Source of the DNA: an uncultured Porphyromonadaceae bacterium | Lineage (GTDB): Bacteria; Bacteroidota; Bacteroidia; Bacteroidales; Barnesiellaceae_A | Assembly (NCBI GenBank): GCA_900538705.1 | Contig: UPZG01000001.1 | Location: forward strand, 930,001 to 994,000 | DNA: 64,000 bases | Reading direction: 5' to 3' | Shown: piece by piece, positions 17,578-27,400 of the stretch | How the letters are laid out: each line of letters opens with the position of its first letter | Numbering within the stretch: position 1 is the stretch's first letter | Translations under genes and position numbers: made by a program | Notes under the pieces: generated by a model | What the model saw: only the letters and a program-made list of their open reading frames with translations | What the model was told of the DNA's origin: nothing | Database searches by the model: none

Positions 17578-18924
17578 TTAGTGAGGAGCAACAAATTTGT
17601 TGTGCCGTATCATCCATATATATACCCCTACACATATTATTACCGACAATAATGAGCCAGCCGGCGATGCCAAACCCATGGGGAAAAGTGTGGTGGGGTA
17701 TAATGCCGACATGAAATATGAGAGAGGAATACGGGCGCACACAATAGAAATGAAATTGTGGCAGAAGGAGATGATAGAGTAGCCACATGCAGTGAAAAAA
17801 CCACTAAAACTGAAATGTATGCCTGCCAGAATACAATCGCATACGTAGCCCTTAAGGTATTGTCCTCCTAAGACTATTACGTGAGGGTCGCTGGTAAAAA
17901 GCCTTATAGGCTGTTCGGGATAAAACAGTATGATTATTGAAGCCACAGTACCAAACAGTACTGTAATGCTTATAGCATATCGTAGCGTAGCTTGCGCCCG
18001 TTCTATTTTCCCGGCTCCTATATTTTGAGCCGAGATAGTAGAGACCGTCGATAACATGGCCGATGGAATAATAAAAAGCAGGCCGATAAACTTTTCTACG
18101 ATACCCACTGCTGCGGCATCGTTCAATCCGCGACCGTTGGCAATGATGGTGATGGCTATAAATGCTATTTGTAAAAAGCCATCTTGTAACGCTACCGGTA
18201 TGCCTATATTAAGGATACCGCGTAAGATGTTTCGTTGTGGGCGCAGGTCTTCGCGGGTAATGCGTATAGACGATTGGTGGCGGTTTATCACTATAATGGC
18301 TATGACTACAGCACATATTTGCGATAAGGTAGTAGCAAGAGCTGCTCCGGCAGGCCCCATATCCATATACCCAATAAAGATAAAGTCGAGTGCTATATTG
18401 ACGACACATGCTATGGCCACAAAATACATGGGCATTTTAGAGTCGCCCAATCCACGGAATATGGAGGCAATAATGTTATAGGCAACAATAAATGGTACTC
18501 CCATAAAGCAGATGAACAAATAGTCGTGGGTACCATCTATGGCTTCGATGGGAGTATTTATCCATCGTACGATATTATCTGTCAGTAATAGCAGTCCTAT
18601 GGCAAGTACAATGGCTATGGTAAGAAACAGTGTTATAGTATTGCCTATGGTGCGTGCTGCACCACGGAAATCTCCGGCTCCTACGGCACGAGCCGTACGT
18701 ACTGTAGAGCCCATAGCCAGTCCTATGATGATTACGGTGAGCATATGCATTACTTGCCCCCCGTTAGAGACAGCCGTAGTACTCTCTACGTCACAATACA
18801 TGCCTATAACAAAAAGGTCGGCCAGTCCGTAGAGAATCTGTAAGAAATAAGATAACATGTATGGCAAGGCGAAAGTGACGATATTGCCCAATATGCTGCC
18901 CTGTGTGAGATTCTTGCTTTCCAT
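17578..18924 (-). CDS. MATE family efflux transporter
   Basis: 448 residues with about 12 predicted membrane helices in two homologous halves, the MatE arrangement; these inner-membrane antiporters export cationic drugs or metabolites using Na+ or H+. N-terminal LTQGSILGNIVTFALPYML and the repeat-like start of the second half (RGILNIGIPVALQDGFLQI) are typical. A longer frame opens at 18966, but the promoter's -7 box (18941-18948) lies inside it, so the ATG at 18924 (MESKNLTQ) is chosen. Substrate unknown. Confidence 0.9.
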   Translation of the reverse strand: MESKNLTQGSILGNIVTFALPYMLSYFLQILYGLADLFVIGMYCDVESTTAVSNGGQVMHMLTVIIIGLAMGSTVRTARAVGAGDFRGAARTIGNTITLFLTIAIVLAIGLLLLTDNIVRWINTPIEAIDGTHDYLFICFMGVPFIVAYNIIASIFRGLGDSKMPMYFVAIACVVNIALDFIFIGYMDMGPAGAALATTLSQICAVVIAIIVINRHQSSIRITREDLRPQRNILRGILNIGIPVALQDGFLQIAFIAITIIANGRGLNDAAAVGIVEKFIGLLFIIPSAMLSTVSTISAQNIGAGKIERAQATLRYAISITVLFGTVASIIILFYPEQPIRLFTSDPHVIVLGGQYLKGYVCDCILAGIHFSFSGFFTACGYSIISFCHNFISIVCARIPLSYFMSALYPTTLFPMGLASPAGSLLSVIICVGVYIWMIRHNKFVAPH

Positions 18925-18940
18925 CTTTCTGTTTCTTATG

Positions 18941-18971
18941 CAAAGATATGAAAAGTAGAAAGTCAAGCAAA
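18941..18971 (-). promoter_or_regulatory. Promoter of the MATE gene
   Basis: On the minus strand TTTG (18971-18968), 19 bases, TATCTTTG (18948-18941). It decides the start of the gene at 18924 and leaves a leader of about 10-12 bases. Confidence 0.75.
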
Positions 18972-19313
18972 ATTGTTTATATTATGTATGCAGTCAATAC
19001 GACCGCTGTTGTGGGCTAGTAGAAGAAATTCAGGATAAAAAGCGATAATTTCTCAATGTGTATATTTACCAAATTGTTTTATTTAATGAGTTGTGGTAAA
19101 TCAAATATAGATTTTACTTTTGATTTTATATAGGTTAATACACTATTACAGTGATTGTTTATTTTTGATATAATTCTGTTCCTATAGTCATAGCAAGTAT
19201 ATGTTTTGAGAATTTGCACTTGCTCTTTTCATATTTTATATGTATTATTGCAGTTTAATAATTAATCTTATCGGTTGCAAAGAGTTCGCAATGCGATTAC
19301 GGGACAAATGTAG
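18972..19313 (+). other. AT-rich gap upstream of the S24 repressor
   Basis: No gene can be supported here. The stretch is clearly more AT-rich than the flanking housekeeping genes and contains one sequence (AATCTTATCGGTT, 19263-19275) related to the operator-like repeats just downstream. Confidence 0.5.
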
Positions 19314-19349
19314 ATAATTATCGGTAATACACAAAATAATTATCGGTAA
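19314..19349 (+). promoter_or_regulatory. Candidate operator: two direct copies of ATAATTATCGGTAA
   Basis: Identical 14-mers at 19314-19327 and 19336-19349, starts 22 bases apart (two helical turns), followed by a partial AATTATCTAAT at 19350-19360, all within 85 bases of the repressor ATG at 19397. Position and spacing suggest autoregulation by the S24 repressor; binding is inference. Confidence 0.5.
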
Positions 19350-19396
19350 AAATTATCTAATCATCGCTATTTATAATTAGTCTAAATAGTTTTATA

Positions 19397-20047
19397 ATGG
19401 AACGGACTGTAAAACAAAGAATTATAGAGTTTATTAAATATAAGGGAATCGGGCAAACTAAATTTGAAAAAGCAGTTGGATTGTCTAATGGTTATCTTAA
19501 TCAATTAAGGCATGCACCAAGTTATGAAAAAATACAGATGATTATCGGTACTTTCCCGGACCTTAATGAGGTGTGGCTTTTGACCGGCGAGGGCGAGATG
19601 CTGAAAAGCGAAGCGCAACAGTCTGCGAGCCTGCCGGCCACTGAAAAGTCGCGCATAAGATATTGGGTAGACGTGGATGCAACGGCGGGGGGCCTCACCA
19701 TGTTTGAAGACAATCCTATGAGCAAGTGTATAGAAATGTCTATCCCCGAGTTTGGCGATTGCACCGACGCCGTAAATCTCTATGGCGATAGTATGTTCCC
19801 CTTATTCAAAAGCGGACAAATCATTATACTCAAAGAGTGGGTAGAGAGCTTTATAGATTTTGGGAATGTCTATCTCGTGATTACCAAGAGCGGCAACCGC
19901 ATGGTGAAGTATCTGCGCAAAGGAAGAGATGCGGCGCATGTGACGTGCGTGTCGGAAAACCCGGCTTTCGACCCGTTCGAGATATTGATAGATGACATCT
20001 TGAAGTTGTATATCGTGAAAGGTAGTATATCGAAGAATACTTTATAA
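19397..20047 (+). CDS. HTH / S24-peptidase repressor (LexA/CI-like)
   Basis: 216 residues. N-terminal helix-turn-helix (about 5-55: KQRIIEFIKYKGIGQTKFE) and C-terminal S24 autoprotease domain with Ser132 in YGDSMFPLFKSGQ and Lys171 in NRMVKYL. An Ala-Gly pair (97-98) sits where LexA/CI-type repressors cleave themselves. Such proteins shut down phage or mobile genes until DNA damage. It is followed after 20 bases by the HARE-HTH nuclease-like gene, which it may control together with itself through the upstream repeats (inference). Composition of the N-terminal third is AT-rich relative to neighbours. Confidence 0.85.
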   Translation: MERTVKQRIIEFIKYKGIGQTKFEKAVGLSNGYLNQLRHAPSYEKIQMIIGTFPDLNEVWLLTGEGEMLKSEAQQSASLPATEKSRIRYWVDVDATAGGLTMFEDNPMSKCIEMSIPEFGDCTDAVNLYGDSMFPLFKSGQIIILKEWVESFIDFGNVYLVITKSGNRMVKYLRKGRDAAHVTCVSENPAFDPFEILIDDILKLYIVKGSISKNTL

Positions 20048-20067
20048 TTTTTATAACCTTATATATC

Positions 20068-20898
20068 ATGAAAATAGAACTTAAAAATGCTATTAAACAA
20101 GTTTTGGAGCAGAAACGAACAGAAATGTTTTATGGCGATATTGCTGAAATAATAAAAACCAATTATGCCGACTATGCTGATGAGAATATAGAAGCATTGA
20201 AAGGTAAGGTTTCTGGCGTTTTGACGCGTGATGTAAAAAAAACGGACGGATTATTTACAAGAGTTCCAAACGGGAAAAAAAATAAAGGAAAGATAAGTTA
20301 TAAAAAGGGTGTTTATTGTTTGAAAAAACAAAAGGTGGCAAGACCTCCTATTAAACCTGATAGTTCTCAAAAAAAATTAGTGTTTTCTGACTCTCAGGCG
20401 TATGTAAAACAGGTATCGTTATTTTCGGGAATACCAAAAACATATAGGGGAAAAGGTGGAGAGTATGCTTGTGCGTCAGAGTTGTTATTTCGAGGTTATA
20501 ATATTAATATGATGACTGTTGATGATGGAATTGATATTATAGCATCAAAGAACAATAAAATATTTTTTATACAAGTAAAAACTCGGGAATGGGAAAACAA
20601 TGCAATCTCTATACAAATAGACAAGGAATCATATAAGCGCTATAATGATAATAATATATATTATATTATAGTGGTCCGATATGTTGAGAATGGGAAATAT
20701 GTAAATCAATATATAGTTCTTCCTTCAAGTATTATAGATAAATGTATGAGAGATGGAATAATAAATATCGATAAAGATGATAAATCTCGAACTTATACCA
20801 TTAATGTGAAACAAGAATGTGGGGAGATAGTTGCTTGTAGAGGGGCGAAGAAAGAGAACATAACTGCATATTTGAATTATTTTGACTGTATAAAATGA
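20068..20898 (+). CDS. HARE-HTH domain protein with C-terminal PD-(D/E)xK-like nuclease domain
   Basis: 276 residues, two parts. The N-terminal 90 residues look like a HARE-HTH winged helix (ELKNAIKQVLEQKRTEMFYGDIAEII...KGVYCLKK). The C-terminal part (about 118-270) has the order Glu132 in GGEYACASELL, Asp156 in DDGIDIIA and Gln169-x-Lys171 in FFIQVKT, matching a PD-(D/E)xK nuclease core of the Holliday-resolvase/restriction type. HARE-HTH fused to restriction endonuclease-like domains is known in bacteria and has been linked to recognition of modified DNA. Strongly AT-rich with rare-codon flavour, suggesting transfer. Its ATGA overlaps the next gene. Activity is inference. Confidence 0.68.
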   Translation: MKIELKNAIKQVLEQKRTEMFYGDIAEIIKTNYADYADENIEALKGKVSGVLTRDVKKTDGLFTRVPNGKKNKGKISYKKGVYCLKKQKVARPPIKPDSSQKKLVFSDSQAYVKQVSLFSGIPKTYRGKGGEYACASELLFRGYNINMMTVDDGIDIIASKNNKIFFIQVKTREWENNAISIQIDKESYKRYNDNNIYYIIVVRYVENGKYVNQYIVLPSSIIDKCMRDGIINIDKDDKSRTYTINVKQECGEIVACRGAKKENITAYLNYFDCIK

Positions 20899-21554
20899 AA
20901 ACGTATCTGACTATAATTCTGATTTTTGCATCGGCTATAATGTGTATGGCCGATGATGTAGTGCGTCTGCGCAATGGCAGTGTTATAAAAGGCACTATAA
21001 AAGAGTATATGATTTCGGGCGATTCGGTGAAAATTGCTACGGAAACGGGGACGATGAATCTACGCCTGTCGGATGTAGGCAGTATGAGTATAAAAGGTGA
21101 GACCTTGGAGTTTGCCGAATATAAGCCTACTGCGAAAAAGAAATACCGTTGGTCGGCAGAAGCATTTGCGGGTGGAACTTTTGATAAAGACGAAATTATT
21201 TCGGCAAATTTTGGAGTACTTACCACTCATGGCGTGGAATTGAATCCTTATCTTTTTGTGGGAGGAGGTACAGGTTTTGTAATTTTAGACTATGATATGG
21301 TTTGTTTCTTCCCATTTTATGGAGAGGTGAGGACAAATTTAGGCGGCAAAAAGATTTCGTTTACCGCAGGATTGAGAGCAGGAGGAGAATATCTCGCTTA
21401 CAGCAGAAATGCAAGATTTACATATTATACACATCTCGATGCTGGTATTAGGTTTTCTCTAAGTAAGCATTTGAGTATGTCAATAGCACCCTATGTGGAA
21501 AGTTATGCTTATTGGGGTGCATTTGGAGTAAGGCTTGCGGTGGGTACATTTTAG
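20895..21554 (+). CDS. Exported protein, probable small beta-barrel, function unknown
   Basis: 219 residues with a signal peptide (1-19, ending CMAD) and then a short strand-rich domain (20-70: VVRLRNGSVIKGTIKEYM) that resembles the Sm-like segments common in exported Bacteroidota proteins, followed by about eight alternating beta strands ending in the terminal Phe of LAVGTF, as in outer-membrane barrels. The start ATG overlaps the stop of the nuclease-like gene (ATGA), so the two are translationally coupled, which is odd for an exported protein behind a predicted DNA-binding protein. GC is higher than in the upstream gene. Confidence 0.6.
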   Translation: MKTYLTIILIFASAIMCMADDVVRLRNGSVIKGTIKEYMISGDSVKIATETGTMNLRLSDVGSMSIKGETLEFAEYKPTAKKKYRWSAEAFAGGTFDKDEIISANFGVLTTHGVELNPYLFVGGGTGFVILDYDMVCFFPFYGEVRTNLGGKKISFTAGLRAGGEYLAYSRNARFTYYTHLDAGIRFSLSKHLSMSIAPYVESYAYWGAFGVRLAVGTF

Positions 21555-21683
21555 TTAAATACCTGTGTATGTGCGATGGAGCTATTTAATAATGGTTAAT
21601 CTCATTTATATATTTATATTGTAGCCCGAAAAATAGAAAAATCTGGACTAATAATGCTTGTAAAATCATGTTGACTAAGCTTG

Positions 21684-21744
21684 AAAATACAACAAACGCC
21701 GTGCAGAACTGTACACGGCGTTTGTCGACATTAGATAGTGTTTA
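21684..21744 (-). terminator. Terminator module behind tRNA-Ala (copy 2 of the 61-bp repeat)
   Basis: Stem ACAAACGCCGTG / CACGGCGTTTGT (arms 21692-21703 and 21714-21725), followed on the minus strand by TATTTTC. It is a near copy of 12385-12445. The gap 21555-21683 shows no gene. Confidence 0.8.
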
Positions 21745-21748
21745 ATTG

Positions 21749-21822
21749 TGGAGTATAGCGGACTCGAACCGCTCACCTCAACACTGCCAGTGTTGCGCTC
21801 TAGCCAGATGAGCTAATACCCC
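21749..21822 (-). tRNA. tRNA-Ala (anticodon GGC)
   Basis: Minus strand, 74 bases: acceptor GGGGTAT / ATACTCC with discriminator A, D-arm AGCTCATCTGGCTAGAGC, anticodon stem CAACA/TGTTG with loop CTGGCAG (anticodon GGC), T-arm GCGGTTCGAGTCCGC. CCA not encoded. A -7-like box CAAAGGTA (21840-21847, minus TACCTTTG) precedes it. Confidence 0.95.
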
Positions 21823-22109
21823 TTTTGTTTTTGGTGTTGCAAAGGTAATCGTTTAACCTCATTTATGCAATAATATTTCGCTATTTTTTATGGTTATTTT
21901 ATCGATTATTTATCGAGAAGTTGTCTGTACACGCGTTAATATATTGTTATATAGCGCCTTATATATCTTCTTCGGGGCGTACGGGATGGCATGTAATGTA
22001 ATATCTACGCAAATAGAGTGCATATGCCCATATTGTAGTGTATGTTGTAATTGGGTAAGTCGAGCTTGAGGAGATTGTTTTGTTTGTCTCTATCGTTTAC
22101 CTTTATGTA

Positions 22110-22179
22110 TCACCGCCGTATCGATGCTGAGGTATGGTGAGCTTGTTGTGTGTGGCATGTTGCATCGATACGACGGTGA
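22110..22179. repeat. Long imperfect inverted repeat downstream of the DUF362 gene
   Basis: Arms TCACCGCCGTATCGATGC (22110-22127) and GCATCGATACGACGGTGA (22162-22179) pair over 18 bases with one mismatch, loop 34 bases. It lies 22 bases past the stop of the minus-strand gene but lacks a T-tract on either strand, so an intrinsic terminator is not a clean explanation. The rest of 21848-22109 shows nothing I recognise. Confidence 0.65.
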
Positions 22180-22200
22180 CCTGTAACAAATGTGTAAGAG

Positions 22201-23286
22201 CTATTCTTGTACGAAGGGTTTCAAGCCTTTTACGGCTTCGGCAGCTGTGATACGTTTTCCTCCGTTGTCCAAGTCGATTAGTACATATCGGTCGTTACCC
22301 ATGCCGAGTTCCTTCATGTATGAGAGTTGACGCAATCCGTGGCGGGTCTCTATACGTTCTATCAGGTCGTGATGCTCGGCTTCGGTCATGGCATAAACGA
22401 GGTCTACGCATGCCTGGTCGATGGCTAAAATATCGGTCGACGCAAGTATGCCTACATTGGGAGTTACTACGGGTGCGGCATGTATGCCTTCACAGTCGCA
22501 AGAGACCGACATGTTACGCATGACGTTGATATATGTTACGTGCTTGCCAAAGTAGTCTATTACCGATTTTGTCGACTCTGTCATGCGTTCCATAAATTCT
22601 TCTTTGGCTATGTCCCATTGGTTGTCTTGCCCCGGTGTAGTATGTATCCATGCTTTTCCTATGCGGCCGTCGGCACAGCCGATACCTATATTCTTATTGC
22701 TTCCGCCGAATCCTCCTTGTGTGTGTCCCTTGAAGTGGGTGAGTGTCAGCAGGGAGTTGTATCGGGTAAGGTGGCTTCCTACAGACATTTTGTCGAACCA
22801 TTTCCCACCGATAACAGGCAGCGTGAGGGTGTCTTCTTCGTCAATTATATCGACGGGGCAGAAGGTCCATCCGTTTACTTGAAGAGTTTTACGGTGTTGC
22901 TCGGTCGTATAGCGGTCGCCTTCGTAGTAGGTATTGGTTTCTATAATATGGGCGTCGGGTAGCTCTTGCTCTACCAGTGCTTTTACCCATTCTCGTGGGA
23001 TGATGTTGGGCCCGTTTTGCTCTCCGGTGTGTAGTTTTATGCCTACGTTTCCGGTCATATTGGCACAAACCTGTTTGTATGCCTTGATAAGGCCTTCGGA
23101 ACTAAGGTCGCGTGTGAAGTATACAATCGATTCATTTCCTGTACGGCTTTCGTATGGTACATAGATATTGCCGTCTTGAGTTGTTGCCTTGGTTGTCTTC
23201 TCTACCGGTTTCTGTAGCGTTTGTGCCAAGGCAGTGGCTCCGGCTGCCAGAACCACTGCCACTACGATTTTTATGGTACGTTTCAT
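22201..23286 (-). CDS. Exported DUF362 protein
   Basis: 361 residues with a signal peptide (1-21, ending ALAQ). The body is a DUF362 domain (about 50-340): VGIKLHTGEQNG, THFKGHTQGGFGGSNKNIGIGCADGRIG and a late SCDCEGIHAAPVVTPNVGILAS segment. DUF362 proteins often carry 4Fe-4S ferredoxin clusters; no CxxCxxC ferredoxin motif is seen here, only scattered cysteines, so this is the cluster-less exported type. Function unknown. A -7-like box (CAAAAATA, 23309-23316) precedes it. A second DUF362 gene starts at 63653. Confidence 0.82.
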   Translation of the reverse strand: MKRTIKIVVAVVLAAGATALAQTLQKPVEKTTKATTQDGNIYVPYESRTGNESIVYFTRDLSSEGLIKAYKQVCANMTGNVGIKLHTGEQNGPNIIPREWVKALVEQELPDAHIIETNTYYEGDRYTTEQHRKTLQVNGWTFCPVDIIDEEDTLTLPVIGGKWFDKMSVGSHLTRYNSLLTLTHFKGHTQGGFGGSNKNIGIGCADGRIGKAWIHTTPGQDNQWDIAKEEFMERMTESTKSVIDYFGKHVTYINVMRNMSVSCDCEGIHAAPVVTPNVGILASTDILAIDQACVDLVYAMTEAEHHDLIERIETRHGLRQLSYMKELGMGNDRYVLIDLDNGGKRITAAEAVKGLKPFVQE

Positions 23287-23448
23287 TGTCAGTATAATTA
23301 TGATGTTACAAAAATAGTGTTATATATTTTTCTTGCATATAATCTGATGACTGAAAAATATACCACAATTACTTTTTCCCGAATGGATGTGGTTGTGTTG
23401 TAAATAGGGGTAAATCTTGTAAAAATCCATGAGTAGCCAGCTTTATTG

Positions 23449-23480
23449 TTTGTATCTTCCTATTTATTGAAGTAACTTTG
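23449..23480 (+). promoter_or_regulatory. Promoter of the DUF4286-ruvC-metH operon
   Basis: TTTG (23449-23452), 20 bases, TAACTTTG (23473-23480); the next gene starts at 23516. Confidence 0.75.
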
Positions 23481-23515
23481 TAGCCATTTATAATAAAAGG
23501 GAAATAATTAGGCTT

Positions 23516-23824
23516 ATGTTTATTTATAATACGACCTTTCATATTGATAGGGAATGCTACAGCGACTTCGTGGCTTGGTTACGTAATGTGTATATTCCTG
23601 TAACTGTACAACATGGAGCACTGAGCGAACCGCGTCTTGCACGCATCATTGTCGATGAAAAAGAGAAAGGCGAAAATGTTGCATTGCAATTTTTTGTTGC
23701 GGGGCTCGAAGATTTGTCACGCTGGTATTCGGCTCATGGCGAGGAGCTGAACCAAGAGCTGCGCGAAAAGTTTGGTCGGCGTGTTGCAGGTTTTTCTACA
23801 ATTATGGAGCATATCGAAATATAA
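23516..23824 (+). CDS. DUF4286 family protein
   Basis: 102 residues, a small ferredoxin-like alpha/beta protein (MFIYNTTFHIDRE... WLRNVYIPV) typical of the Bacteroidota DUF4286 family; function unknown. It opens the operon with ruvC (9-base gap) and metH. In many Bacteroidota this family sits next to ruvC, a conserved neighbourhood (from memory, not checked here). Confidence 0.8.
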   Translation: MFIYNTTFHIDRECYSDFVAWLRNVYIPVTVQHGALSEPRLARIIVDEKEKGENVALQFFVAGLEDLSRWYSAHGEELNQELREKFGRRVAGFSTIMEHIEI

Positions 23825-23833
23825 TTTGCATTC

Positions 23834-24472
23834 ATGACAGAACGAATTTCTGTTCCGCAGCAGACGGCAGCCGAGCGTATCATTATCGGAATAGACCCCG
23901 GTACGCACATCATGGGATATGGTGTGTTGCGTGTGCGTTCAGGTACGCCGTCGTTAGTGGCTATGGGGGTGATAGAATTGAACCGTTTCGATAGCCACTA
24001 TTTGCGATTGCGTCGCATTTATGAGCGGGTGTCGGGGCTTATAGCCCAATATTTGCCCGATGAAATGGCGATAGAGGCTCCCTTTTTCGGGAAGAACGTG
24101 CAGTCGATGCTCAAGTTGGGTAGAGCCCAGGGTGTGGCAATGGCGGCAGCTTTATCGCGGGATATTCCTATCTGCGAATATGCTCCGCTGAAAATAAAAA
24201 TGACCATAACGGGCAACGGACAGGCGTCGAAGGAGCAAGTCGCCGAAATGTTGCGTCGTATATTGCATATACCATCCGAGAGTATGTTACCACAATTGGA
24301 TGCTACCGATGGCTTGGCAGCGGCATTATGCCATTATTACGAAACGTCGCGTCCTATTACTCCTCACAAGGGAAGTAATAACTGGAAAGATTTTATTGCC
24401 AAAAATCCCGATAAAGTAGTGCAACGCTCCCTCCCTCACCATAATACTTTAACTGACGAAAAAGAAGAATGA
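23834..24472 (+). CDS. ruvC: Holliday junction resolvase RuvC
   Basis: Cleaves Holliday junctions at the end of recombination together with RuvAB. 212 residues, RNase H fold with the four acidic residues visible: Asp21 (GIDPGT), Glu81 (AIEAPF), Asp156 and Asp159 (LDATDGLAAALCH). The C-terminal tail beyond about 175 is longer than in E. coli and lysine-rich (NWKDFIAKNPDKVV). Its TGA overlaps the metH ATG by 4 bases. Confidence 0.96.
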   Translation: MTERISVPQQTAAERIIIGIDPGTHIMGYGVLRVRSGTPSLVAMGVIELNRFDSHYLRLRRIYERVSGLIAQYLPDEMAIEAPFFGKNVQSMLKLGRAQGVAMAAALSRDIPICEYAPLKIKMTITGNGQASKEQVAEMLRRILHIPSESMLPQLDATDGLAAALCHYYETSRPITPHKGSNNWKDFIAKNPDKVVQRSLPHHNTLTDEKEE

Positions 24473-27400
24473 CTATAAAAGAGCAGCTCGACGCGATATT
24501 GAGTCGTCGCGTGCTGATACTTGACGGTGCTATGGGTACGATGATACAACGCCGTGCCCTCGAAGAAAAAGATTTCCGGGGTACTCGTTTTGTCGATAGT
24601 CCCAGGGAGTTGCGTGGTTGTAACGATGTGCTGAACCTTACCGCTCCGCAAGTAATAGCAGATATTCATAAGGCTTACTTGGCGGCCGGAGCCGATTTGA
24701 TAGAGACAAATACATTCAACGCCAATGCTGTATCGTTGGCTGAATATGGATTGGAAAGCTGTGTGCGTGAAATAAACCGTACGGCAGCTCAGATAGCTCG
24801 CAGTGCAGCCGATAGCTATTCCACTCCCGACAAGCCACGGTTTGTTGCCGGCTCGGTAGGTCCTACCGGAAAGACATGTTCCATGTCGCCTCGTGTCGAC
24901 GACCCGGCTTTTCGCGACATCGATTTCGATACACTTGTAACTGCCTATACAGAGCAGATGAGTTCGCTCATAGAAGGCGGTGTAGATGTGTTACTTATAG
25001 AGACAACTTTCGATGCACTCAATGCAAAGGCAGCTCTTTATGCAGCCGAAGAGGCTATGGAGCGGTGTCATCGTTGTTTGCCCCTTATGCTTTCGGCTAC
25101 CTTGACCGAGAGCGGGCGCCTTCTTTCTGGACAGACGCTCGATGCCTTTATGGCATCGGTAAGTCATGCCGGATTGTTCTCGATAGGGCTTAACTGTTCG
25201 TTTGGCGCTCGTGAGATGCTTCCGCATTTGCGCGAACTTTCGCGTATGGCATCGTGCTATGTGAGTGCCTATCCCAATGCCGGTCTTCCCAATCGGCAAG
25301 GCGGATATGACGAGACGGCTGCCGAGATGGTTGTCGCCATGCAACCCTATTTTGAGGAACAGCTTGTCAATATAGTGGGAGGGTGCTGTGGTACTACTCC
25401 CGAGCATATAGCCTTGTTGGAACGGACTGCCCGTATGGCTATACCGCGTATCCCGGCAGAGCCGGTACATCATTTGCAACTGGCCGGTCTCGAAACGTTG
25501 GAGGTGACGTCCGACAGTAACTTCATCAATATAGGAGAGCGTTGTAATGTGGCAGGCTCGCGCAAGTTCTTGCGACTGATTCGAGAGAAAAATTATACCG
25601 AAGCGTTATCGATAGCACGGCAACAGGTAGAGGCAGGAGCACAAGTCTTGGATATCAATATGGACGATGCCATGCTCGATGCCCGTGCTGAGATGGTAAC
25701 CTTTCTGCGGCTTATTGCCTCGGAGCCTGAGATATGCCGTATTCCTGTCATGATAGACTCGTCGAAGTGGGAGGTAATAACTGCCGGTTTGAAAGCCATC
25801 CAGGGCAAACCGGTGGTAAATTCCATCAGTCTCAAAGAGGGTGAAGAGCTTTTCCTTTCGCATGCCCGTGAGATAAAACGGTTGGGCGCGGCTGTGGTAG
25901 TGATGGCCTTTGACGAGCAAGGGCAGGCCGACACCTACGAACGTCGTATAGAGGTGTGCAGTCGAGCCTATCGCCTGCTTACACGAGAAGCGGGTATATC
26001 CCCCGAAGATATTATTTTCGACCCCAATATATTGGCCATAGCTACAGGCATAGAAGAGCATCGCAACTATGCGGTAGATTTTATACATGCAGCGCGGTGG
26101 ATACGAAGCAATCTGCCCGGAGCGCATGTGAGCGGTGGCATCAGCAACCTTTCGTTTGCCCTTAGGGGTAATAATTACATACGCGAAGCCATGCATGCAG
26201 TTATGCTCTATCATGCTATTGCCGCAGGCATGGATATGGGTATTGTCAACCCGGCCTCGACGGTCGTCTATGATGACATTCCGGCCGACTTGCTTACAGT
26301 GATAGAAGATGTAGTATTGAATCGTCGTCCCGACGCTACCGAGCGCCTTATAGAAGCAGCTGCCCGACTTAAAGATGTGGCTACCGGACAGGTCGCCAAG
26401 TCGCAGCAGCCGCAACTTATTGCCGACCCGGCCGCCCGTCTGGCCGACGCCGTAGTAAGAGGACGTGATGAGTATGTCGAAGGTGCTTTGCAAGAATTGC
26501 TCTTGCAACATCGTGCCATAGAGATTATCGACGGTCCGTTGATGGAGGCCATGAATCGCGTGGGAACACTTTTTGGCGAAGGAAAAATGTTTCTGCCGCA
26601 AGTCGTGAAATCGGCGCGAACAATGAAACAGGCCGTGGCTTTCTTACAACCTTATATTGAGCAGGAAAACACATCGTCGGGTAGGGCATCGAAGGGAAAA
26701 TTTCTTCTTGCTACCGTCAAGGGCGATGTTCACGATATAGGTAAGAATATAGCTGCCGTAGTGCTGGCTTGCAATAATTACGAGGTGATAGACTTGGGCG
26801 TGATGGTACCTGCCGATGTCATCGTGCGCCGTGCATGCGAGGAAAAGGTCGATTTTGTAGGATTGAGCGGGTTGATAACCCCTTCGCTCGACGAGATGTG
26901 CCATGTCGCTGCCGAGATGGAACGCGCCGGGTTGAACATACCGCTTTTCATAGGTGGAGCAACCACGTCAGAGTTGCATACTGCTACGCGCATTGCGCCC
27001 TGCTATTCGGGCCTCGTTATCCATACACGCGATGCTTCTCAAAATCCTATTATAGCAGCTCGTTTAGCCGACGAAGCCGACCGTGCACAGTTTCTCGACG
27101 AATTGTACCGCCATAGGCAGTCGTTGTGTGAGGAGTTGACAGCTCCGGCCTTACTCCCTTTGGCCGATGCCGAGAAGGCACGCTTTGAGACCGATTGGAC
27201 AGCTTATCATCCGGTGCCCCCTCGGTATACCGGTGCGGCATCGTATGATGTTATAACCGTGGGCGCAGCTCGGCCGTACATCAATTGGAAGAGCTTTATG
27301 GCCGTGTGGAAAATAGATGTCTTGCTGGCCGAGGTAGCTCATATGGCCACCGACCATACTTCACGAGAAGTATGGATTGCTTCATTGCCGGCAGATAAGC

